From positions 180,038,071-180,102,070 of the forward strand of contig NC_084462.1 of the NCBI RefSeq assembly GCF_027409185.1: a stretch of 64,000 nucleotides of DNA, given 5' to 3'. How positions within the stretch are numbered: position 1 is the first letter of the stretch; each line of letters opens with the position of its first letter. Shown here piece after piece: positions 58,890 to 64,000 of the stretch. The notes under the pieces were generated by a model. That model was not told the DNA's origin. It made no database searches and was given only the letters and a program-made list of their open reading frames with translations. This DNA comes from Cynocephalus volans. Lineage: Eukaryota; Chordata; Mammalia; Dermoptera; Cynocephalidae. A program made the translations under genes and the position numbers.

Positions 58890-59435
58890 TAACTGCGGAG
58901 TGGCTGGTGTGCAAACGTCTGTGTGTGCGTGAGCATAATTGTGAGGTGGCCCACATGTGTCACTGTGGACAGAGACGGATGCGATTGCTTGTGTGTGTGT
59001 GTGCACTGGGGGAGGTTGTGTGTTGGGTGACTGCATATGTGTGTTTTTGTAAGCAAGGGACCAAGAGCCTGTGATTGTGAGTTTTGGGAACTGGGGATGC
59101 GTGCTTCTAAATGTCAGGTGTGTGGCTGTTGTGTGCGTGAGCGCCCCTGTGTTTATGTTCCAGCATGACTAAGGCCCTCACTGTGACGTGGATGCGTGTG
59201 CGTGGATGTGTCGGCTGGTTTGTAAAGTGTATGGCGTGCTGAGGTGTGCATGCGGCTCTATGTGGAGGGGCCCAGGATTTCGTAGCCCTGTGTAGGCTCC
59301 CTCTCGGGGTCTTTGACTAAGCATGTGCAGCTCCGACTGTTTCTAGAACAGTGTGTCTGTGTTGCAGTGTGTTTGAGTTGTAGTGTGCGTTTGGGTTGTA
59401 GTGTGCGTTTGGGGTGCAGTGTGTGTGTTGCTACA
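58890..59435. repeat. GT-rich simple sequence upstream of DLK1
   Basis: Repeated tgtgtg/gtgcgt strings lie on the + strand, densest at 58917-59045 and 59150-59250. This is alternating purine-pyrimidine sequence about 0.5-1 kb upstream of the promoter. It is not a perfect microsatellite. Confidence 0.75.
59366..59435. repeat. 18-bp minisatellite, about four units
   Basis: Units begin at 59366, 59382, 59400 and 59418. The two middle units are 18 nt (agtgtgcgtttgggttgt and a two-base variant). The outer units are diverged or shorter. Confidence 0.75.
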
Positions 59436-59941
59436 AGTGCGTATGCATTTTCCTGCCTCATCATGGCGAGGGATACTGGGGACATGAGGCTTTTGATAAG
59501 TGTTTTTCTGGGCGCGTGTGTGATTATGTGCATATTCCACGTCGTTACAGTGTACCTTTGTGTTCTGCTGGGTCTATGACCCACGGCGTATGTGCTCGGG
59601 ACCTTGGCACGAAGCGTTTTGGTGTTTCTGTGTTTCGAGCGTGTCCTTGTGTTTTCCCGGGGTCTCAGGCCCAGCCCAGGTTCGGTTCATGCGACTTGGC
59701 CGAAGCGGGCCTTGTGTGCGCGCCCGGGTGCTGTCCTGCGCCGGGAACATGTGCTAAGCGTGCGCACGGTACCTGCGCCCGTCTAGCCACGAGTGCACCC
59801 ATGTTCGCAAGCGGGCTTCCGGGACGCTGCGGTGGTGGGGGGCGGCCCCGCGAGGGGCGGGGGTCACCGGGACTGGCCGGCGCCGGCCCCGTGCGCGCGA
59901 AGGCGGGGGCGGGGGGCGGGGGCCGAGGGGGGGGGAGGCGG

Positions 59942-59951
59942 TACGAAAAGG
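59942..59951 (+). promoter_or_regulatory. TATA-like element of DLK1 promoter
   Basis: tacgaaaagg lies in an otherwise very GC-rich stretch, directly after a G-run and GC boxes and about 200 bp before the DLK1 ATG. It looks like a degenerate TATA box with one A replaced by CG. The position suits a start near 59972. No transcript data are available. Confidence 0.5.
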
Positions 59952-59971
59952 CGGCGCGCGGCGGCGGCGGC

Positions 59972-60142
59972 AGCTCGTCGGCGGCGGCGGAGAGCGCAGC
60001 GCGCAGCCCGGTGCAGCCCTGGCTTTCCCCTCGCTGCGCGCCCGCGCCCCCTTCCGCGTCCGCAACCAGAAGCCCAGTGCGGCGCCCGGAGCTGGACCCG
60101 CGCCCGCGCCGCTCCCAGGACCGCGACCCCGGCCGCCCCGCG
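59972..60142 (+). other. DLK1: Inferred DLK1 5' UTR
   Basis: The GC-rich leader contains no ATG. Its start is placed about 30 bp after the TATA-like site at 59942, so the left edge is an inference. GGC/GCG runs at 59952-59995 suggest stable RNA structure. The frame upstream of the ATG has no stop codon. Confidence 0.6.
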
Positions 60143-60209
60143 ATGACCGCGACCGAAGCCCTCCTGCGCGTCCTCTTGCTCCTGCTGGCTTTCGGCCACA
60201 GCACCCATG
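60143..60209 (+). CDS. DLK1: DLK1 exon 1 coding part (signal peptide)
   Basis: Encodes Met plus 21 residues with a run of five leucines, then the first base of the Gly codon. The donor is catg|gtgagc (phase 1). The ATG has G at -3, and no other ATG occurs between the probable transcription start and this codon, so this start is preferred. It matches the DLK1 leader pattern ([10 protein letters not shown]..., ending HSTHG). Confidence 0.95.
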
Positions 60210-62126
60210 GTGAGCCCCCCGGCGGCCCGGCTCGCGCCCCCTCTGGGGAAGCCTGCGACGCCCCGCCGGCCGCCCCGTGCCCCGCACGCCCCGTCCCGTG
60301 CGCCCCAGCTCCCGCCCGTCCCGCCTAACCCTAAGCCCCGCGCTGTGCCTGCCTCGCCTTCCCCGCCACCCTCGCATGCCAAGTCCGAACCCTGGGGTCC
60401 CGGGGGGCAGGAGAAGGGTGGGACCCCCCAGCCCCTTCCCGCCCCGCAGAAGTGGCGCTCGGAGGGGTGTCGGTGCGCTGAGAGAGGAGGTATGGAAAAA
60501 AGAGGGGGTCGTGGGGAGTCTAATGTAAAAATGCTCTGGCGTGCAACTTTGGGTGTCCCTGTGTGCGCGTTCGGGAACAGGTCTCGGGGGGGGGGGGTGG
60601 GAGATTGCCGTCGTAGCCCCCAATTCCCAGCAGGAGCTCAGGCCGAGCCCCTCCTGCGCAGCGCGTTTCTCTAGGTGAGGGGCTGCGACACTTCTGTCTG
60701 CAGCGGCCATCTGTCTCTGACAGCTAGACAGTTGCCCCCTTCCCGCAGCGTCCCCCGCCCCCACTGCACCAGTGGTGTTGCTGATGGTATTGGGGGGCTA
60801 TCTGGAAAGCTGGAGAGCTAGCTGAGTAAATGCACACAGTAGGTGCCTATTAAAGTGTCAGAATCTCTAAACAGCCTTGGAATCAGCCCACTCCAGAAAA
60901 CCCTTGCGTCGTTCTTTCAATGTGAAGTGTCTGGGATAGGGGAAATGGGGAAAATTTGACCTGGGGGTCTGGTTTAAGTGGGATGGACCTTTAAAAAACC
61001 CCGATGCTTTACCTGAGAGCCTGCCAGGTGAACCTGCCTAGCCTTTCCCAAAATCTGTTCCTCCTTTTAGCTCACTTTGCAAAAGTAAGCACTTGGCTGA
61101 ATGCCCACTAGTCCAAATCTTTCCATTCACTGTCCCTTGTCCCCACTTTTAGGAGGATTTGAGGTTTCATATTTTCTTTTGTTTTGTTGGGGGGTGGGGG
61201 GTAATGGTGTCTGTCCTGCTCTTAAGAACTAGGGAGTGTACTGTCGTCATCTCATAGCCAGGAACATGGTAGTGATTTTCTCCTGCGTAGATTGAGCCAC
61301 GTCCATTGAGGCACAGATACCAAGTGTTCACCGTGTGCCAGGCTGATAGGACCCAAGAGGGTCGTTGGCTCCCTCCAGGGAAGCAGTTTGGCCATTTGGG
61401 CTTCACCTTGGTCTCTGAGGCCTTGTGGGGTGAATTGTATAACCTTTCTTGTGTCTCAGGGGCTGAATGCTTCCCGGCCTGCGACCCCCAAAATGGATTC
61501 TGCGAGGATGACAATGTTTGCAGGTAATGAAGTGGCTCCTCAGAGGCAGCTTGTGGGGGCCAGGGCAAGAATCTTGGGCGTCACACACTCAGGCAGAAAA
61601 AAGGGGGGGTTTGGCCACTGGGCTGCGGCTCATGGCTTCCTTGCCCCCGCAGAAAACTGGTGGGGGTAGTGAGGGGGAGAAGAGCAGGGGTGGCTCTCTT
61701 CTGCCTTCTCAGAAGTGCGTGGCAGGAGAGTCCCTTGCAGGGTGAGACCACTGCAGGCCACTGCGGCAAAATGCAGAGATGTCGCAAGCTCTCAGGGACC
61801 CCTCTGTGCCTGTCCCTCAGCGTGTTTTCTTTTTAAGTTTTTCTATCCAGGTGACTGGTGTTTGCCTCCCGCCACCCACCGGTCTGGAAGTATGCAAAGA
61901 CCCCCAAGTGCTCTCAGTTCCACAGAAAGCACCCTGAGCTCCCTTTCCACTCCTGCCCCCCCTCAAATGTCCCCATCTTGCTTCTCCCCCCCCAGGTGCC
62001 AGCCTGGCTGGCAGGGTCCCCTCTGTGACCAATGTGTGACCTCTCCTGGCTGTGTCAACGGACTCTGCGAGGAGCCCTGGCAGTGCATTTGCAAGGACGG
62101 CTGGGACGGGAAACTGTGCGATACAG
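60143..62126 (+). CDS. DLK1: DLK1, 5' part (exons 1-3; 3' exons outside window)
   Basis: Seen: joining 60143-60209, 61460-61523 and 61996-62126 gives one uninterrupted frame of 87 residues plus one base, with GT-AG borders. It encodes a signal peptide (1-23, leucine-rich core), EGF repeat 1 (cysteines 26, 30, 37, 43, 45, 54) and EGF repeat 2 (cysteines 57, 63, 68, 74, 76, 85). Family knowledge: DLK1 is a type I membrane protein with six EGF repeats and no DSL domain. It acts as a non-canonical Notch-pathway ligand, its ectodomain is shed by ADAM17, and it restrains adipocyte differentiation and supports fetal growth and muscle. EGF repeats 3-6, the transmembrane segment and the tail must lie right of 64000. 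The EGF1-EGF2 sequence is close to mammalian DLK1 rather than DLK2 or the DLL ligands. The gene is paternally expressed in studied eutherians; imprinting itself cannot be read here. Confidence 0.96.
60210..61459 (+). other. DLK1: DLK1 intron 1
   Basis: 1250 bp, phase 1. Its first 300 bp belong to the CpG island. A run of ten or more Gs lies at about 60585-60597. The middle (60780-61290) is unique sequence, and an L2/MIR scrap lies at 61290-61385 before the acceptor. Confidence 0.9.
61290..61385 (-). repeat. L2/MIR scrap in DLK1 intron 1
   Basis: accaagtgttcaccgtgtgccaggctgatagg is a reverse 3' end of L2/MIR type, about 75 bp before exon 2. Confidence 0.5.
61460..61523 (+). CDS. DLK1: DLK1 exon 2 (most of EGF repeat 1)
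   Basis: 64 nt: two bases complete Gly23, then 20 codons (AECFPAC...NVC) and AG of Arg44. The acceptor is cttgtgtctcag, preceded by pyrimidines, and the donor is cag|gtaatg (phase 2). It carries cysteines 26, 30, 37 and 43 of EGF1. Confidence 0.95.
61524..61995 (+). other. DLK1: DLK1 intron 2
   Basis: 472 bp, phase 2. No repeat is recognised. It ends in a long pyrimidine tract. Confidence 0.9.
61996..62126 (+). CDS. DLK1: DLK1 exon 3 (end of EGF1 and EGF2)
   Basis: 131 nt: one base completes Arg44, then 43 codons through Cys85-Asp-Thr and one base of the next codon. The acceptor follows a strong C/T tract (cttctccccccccag). The donor is cag|gttggc, which has T at +3 and so is weaker than the other two. 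It holds the last two cysteines of EGF1 (45, 54) and all six of EGF2. Confidence 0.94.
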
Positions 62127-62214
62127 GTTGGCACTCACCTTTGCTCTCCCCCACCCTGTTCCCTCACCTCCCTGCCCTCGGCCCCCAGCTTCCCAGCCTG
62201 GTGGCTGCCTCCCT

Positions 62215-62405
62215 TTCCCCTCCCCCCTTATTCCTGCACACCTAGCGCCCTGTATTATAATGATGTGTTTATACACTTCCTGCTGGTGCTGAATGCCTCC
62301 TCAAACAGAGGGACTTCATCCTGCTCACCTCTGCACCGCCAGCACCCGGCACCCAGGGAAGGCACTGGGGTGCGGTGCTGGGGAGCGGCCTGTTGAATAA
62401 AGAAT
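62215..62405 (+). repeat. L2 LINE 3' end in DLK1 intron 3
   Basis: agggacttcatcctgctcacctctgcaccgccagcaccc, then ggaaggcactggggtgcgg and cctgttgaataaa, follow sense L2 order. Confidence 0.65.
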
Positions 62406-62944
62406 CCAAAATAAACACACACCACACACAAAGCTGAGCGGGTGGGACCACAGACCCCAGGCAACCTGTCCAGATCCCTGAAACTCAGAGACAGGAAAGG
62501 ACTCCGGGGGATCTCAGAGCTAAGACTCCCAGAAAATCCCAGCAATACTCTAAGGAGGCTGCAGAGAGCAAGCAAACACACAAAGGGCTGAGGGTGATGT
62601 ATGTTAAGGGGTGGGGGGAGCAGGAGCTGAGTCTGGACCACTAGGATGGGGTGCGGCGGGTAGGGGGACTTGGCTGAGGTTGGGTGTAAGGGGATGTTGG
62701 GGGCTGGGAAAAGCTGAGGAGTTAAAATGCAGATTGGTGTTATCTGTTGATTTCATTAATTTATGCAATCTTTGTCCTTCATTACCCGGAGCAATTGAGA
62801 CTTGGCTGTCCCTGCGTTTTCAGGCTGCTCAATGTTCGTCTGAGCCCATTCTCATTTGGCAAAACCTGCCCTAAAGTCTGGACAAACTAAAGTCCTCAAA
62901 AAACTCACAGCAGTGTAGGCAGCTGCCTTAGAGCCTCTGTGCCT

Positions 62945-63060
62945 AGGTCCCCACTGTTAGCAGAGCCTCATGGTACAAATAAGGAAACTGAGGAACAGAG
63001 AAGCAAAAGGGTCTGCTCAGGGATACATAAGTCAGGGGAAAAGCCAGCTAAACCCCCGTC
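62945..63060 (-). repeat. MIR SINE fragment in DLK1 intron 3
   Basis: ggtacaaataaggaaactgaggaacagagaagcaaaagg is reverse MIR. Confidence 0.75.
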
Positions 63061-63900
63061 ACCTGACCCCAGAAATGAGTTAATTTTCATCTGTGATTGC
63101 TTCCAGCACCCTCCCTTAAGGAAAACCTGGGAGTATACTGTTACTGCCCAGGCCCTGTATAGCCAAGGGGACTGGCCTTTCAAAGTCGACCCCCACCCCC
63201 ACTGTCTCTGGTCCTTAAGCCCCCCCCCCACATATGTGAAGGGTTTTACCTGCAGCTGACTCATGCTCTGGCTGACAGCTCTGCCACCCCTCACAGCAGC
63301 AGCAGCAGCAACAGCTCTGGGCCATTTCGGGATCCAGAGTATCCCAGAAAGGCCACCATTTGGGATCAGGGTTAGGCTTTTAGCCTGGAGCCCACTCTCT
63401 TGGGTATATAACTCAGGATGCGCTAGAGTTTTCCAAACAAAGCCTCCCTCCGGGGCCCTTGGCATGACCCTCCCCACCAGGTTGACAAAGCCTGTCTGCT
63501 TGGGAGTGGCTGGAGAGTCTGGGGTCCCAGAGAGGAACTAGCCCTTCGTCTCCCTTTTCTCCTGGCCTTGAGGCTGTCACAGCCACAGCTGCTGTCCCGG
63601 AAGAGATCCTAGCAGCGTTCTTCTTGGAGCAGCTTAAGCCACCCCTGCTTTGGGGTTGCAGGCTCAGGAGGGCTAACCCTCAGCTAGCAAAGATGGGCAT
63701 TGCGGGGAGAAGAGCAGGGACAGGCTGAGGGGGGTCACCAGCTCTTTAGCTTAAATTTAAGATTCTGAGTGACAGGAGAGCAGCAAACAGAGAATTAGGA
63801 GCCTGCTGCGGAGGTGCCCTGTGCTAACGGTTACTGTCCCATAAAGATAAATCCTCTTTATGTTTCCTTGCACCAAGCCGGGCTCCTGAGGAACGCCACA

Positions 63901-63950
63901 GCGTAGTCCATCAACATGGCGTCAGGCTTCGCCTTGCTGATGGACTGCGG
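63901..63950. other. Strong 50-nt imperfect palindrome in DLK1 intron 3
   Basis: The arms 63902-63921 and 63930-63949 pair over 20 positions: 17 Watson-Crick pairs, one G-T wobble (63904/63947) and two mismatches (63914/63937 and 63917/63934). The loop is 8 nt (63922-63929). A YY1-like core (aacatggcg) lies in the left arm. Function is unknown; see findings. Confidence 0.7.
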
Positions 63951-64000
63951 TCTCCCCTCCACGACGGTGCGCGTGTCTTTGAATGGAAAAAAAAATACGC

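Larger units (their letters stand above)
59640..60500. promoter_or_regulatory. DLK1 CpG island / promoter
   Basis: CpG density rises sharply compared with the flank. There are GC boxes at 59904-59923 (gggcgggg type) and a purine G-run at 59927-59937. The island covers the promoter, exon 1 and the start of intron 1. In other mammals the DLK1 CpG island controls paternal expression, although primary imprinting is set at the intergenic DMR downstream, outside this window. Confidence 0.85.
62127..64000 (+). other. DLK1: DLK1 intron 3 (partial)
   Basis: It runs off the right edge. It contains an L2 3' end (62215-62405), a MIR (62945-63060), a short CAG-like run and the hairpin at 63901-63950. I looked for the next EGF exon (a conserved Cys-Arg...Ala-Cys start after an AG acceptor) and did not find it. 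Confidence 0.85.

Noticed and set aside
58666..59056. Open frames in the GT-rich region with repeated Cys/Val or His/Thr
   Set aside because: These are translations of simple repeats rather than cysteine-rich domains.
59754..60764. 336-codon open frame on the minus strand across the DLK1 CpG island
   Set aside because: CpG islands lack stop codons by composition; the product is Arg/Pro/Gly/Ala-rich with no domain, and the real gene is on the other strand.
63870..64000. Short minus-strand open frame through the hairpin
   Set aside because: About 45 codons, truncated at the window edge, with no similarity I recognise; the palindrome itself explains symmetric codon patterns.
62130..64000. DLK1 exon 4
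   Set aside because: No acceptor followed by the conserved start of EGF repeat 3 is visible; it must lie further right.
1..64000. tRNA, rRNA, snoRNA genes, CRISPR arrays or a novel gene system
   Set aside because: Only tRNA-like heads of MIR elements were seen. No clover-leaf gene, C/D box unit, regular spaced repeat array or multi-gene cassette is present.

Overview
The window is mammalian genomic DNA. It holds one recognisable protein-coding gene, the first three exons of DLK1 (delta-like non-canonical Notch ligand 1, also called PREF1/FA1) on the + strand at 60143-62126, preceded by about 60 kb with no supportable gene. The DLK1 call rests on spliced translation: a 23-residue signal peptide, then EGF repeats 1 and 2 with all twelve cysteines, split by introns of phase 1, 2 and 1. 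Remaining exons lie beyond the right edge. In known eutherians DLK1 is the paternally expressed first gene of the imprinted DLK1-DIO3 domain. The left part should therefore be the BEGAIN-DLK1 intergenic space (synteny inference; BEGAIN is not in the window).

Organism: ancient mammal-wide repeats (MIR, L2, MLT1/MST MaLR LTRs, MER20, old L1) show a placental mammal. I see no Alu, rodent B1/B2, ruminant Bov-tA, pig PRE1, carnivore SINEC or equine ERE1 copy. The encoded residues resemble non-primate, non-rodent DLK1. A laurasiatherian is the best guess; species is unresolved.

Layout: 0-20 kb is gene-free, with two inverted hAT-type MITEs, scattered MIR/L2 and several repeat-free blocks. 20-31 kb has an L1 3' end carrying a nested 80-bp mariner-type MITE, long L2 fragments and paired MIRs. 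31-42 kb is the repeat-dense core: L1 inside a MIR, an MLT1 LTR split by an unclassified ~550-bp insert, MER20, another L1, an L2 split by a MaLR LTR, and a CA microsatellite. 42-59 kb is GC-richer, with a CpG-rich islet holding a CTCF-like motif near 43.9 kb and an enhancer-like block near 55.0 kb. 58.9-59.45 kb is GT-rich simple sequence. 59.64-60.5 kb is the DLK1 CpG-island promoter. 60.2-64.0 kb is DLK1 introns, with a strong 50-nt hairpin at 63901-63950.

With one gene present there is no operon or multi-gene pathway to reconstruct. The likely function of the flank is cis-regulation of DLK1. I found no evidence of a new coding system; the most checkable observations are non-coding. Repeat names come from memory of family consensus features, without a database search, so boundaries are approximate.
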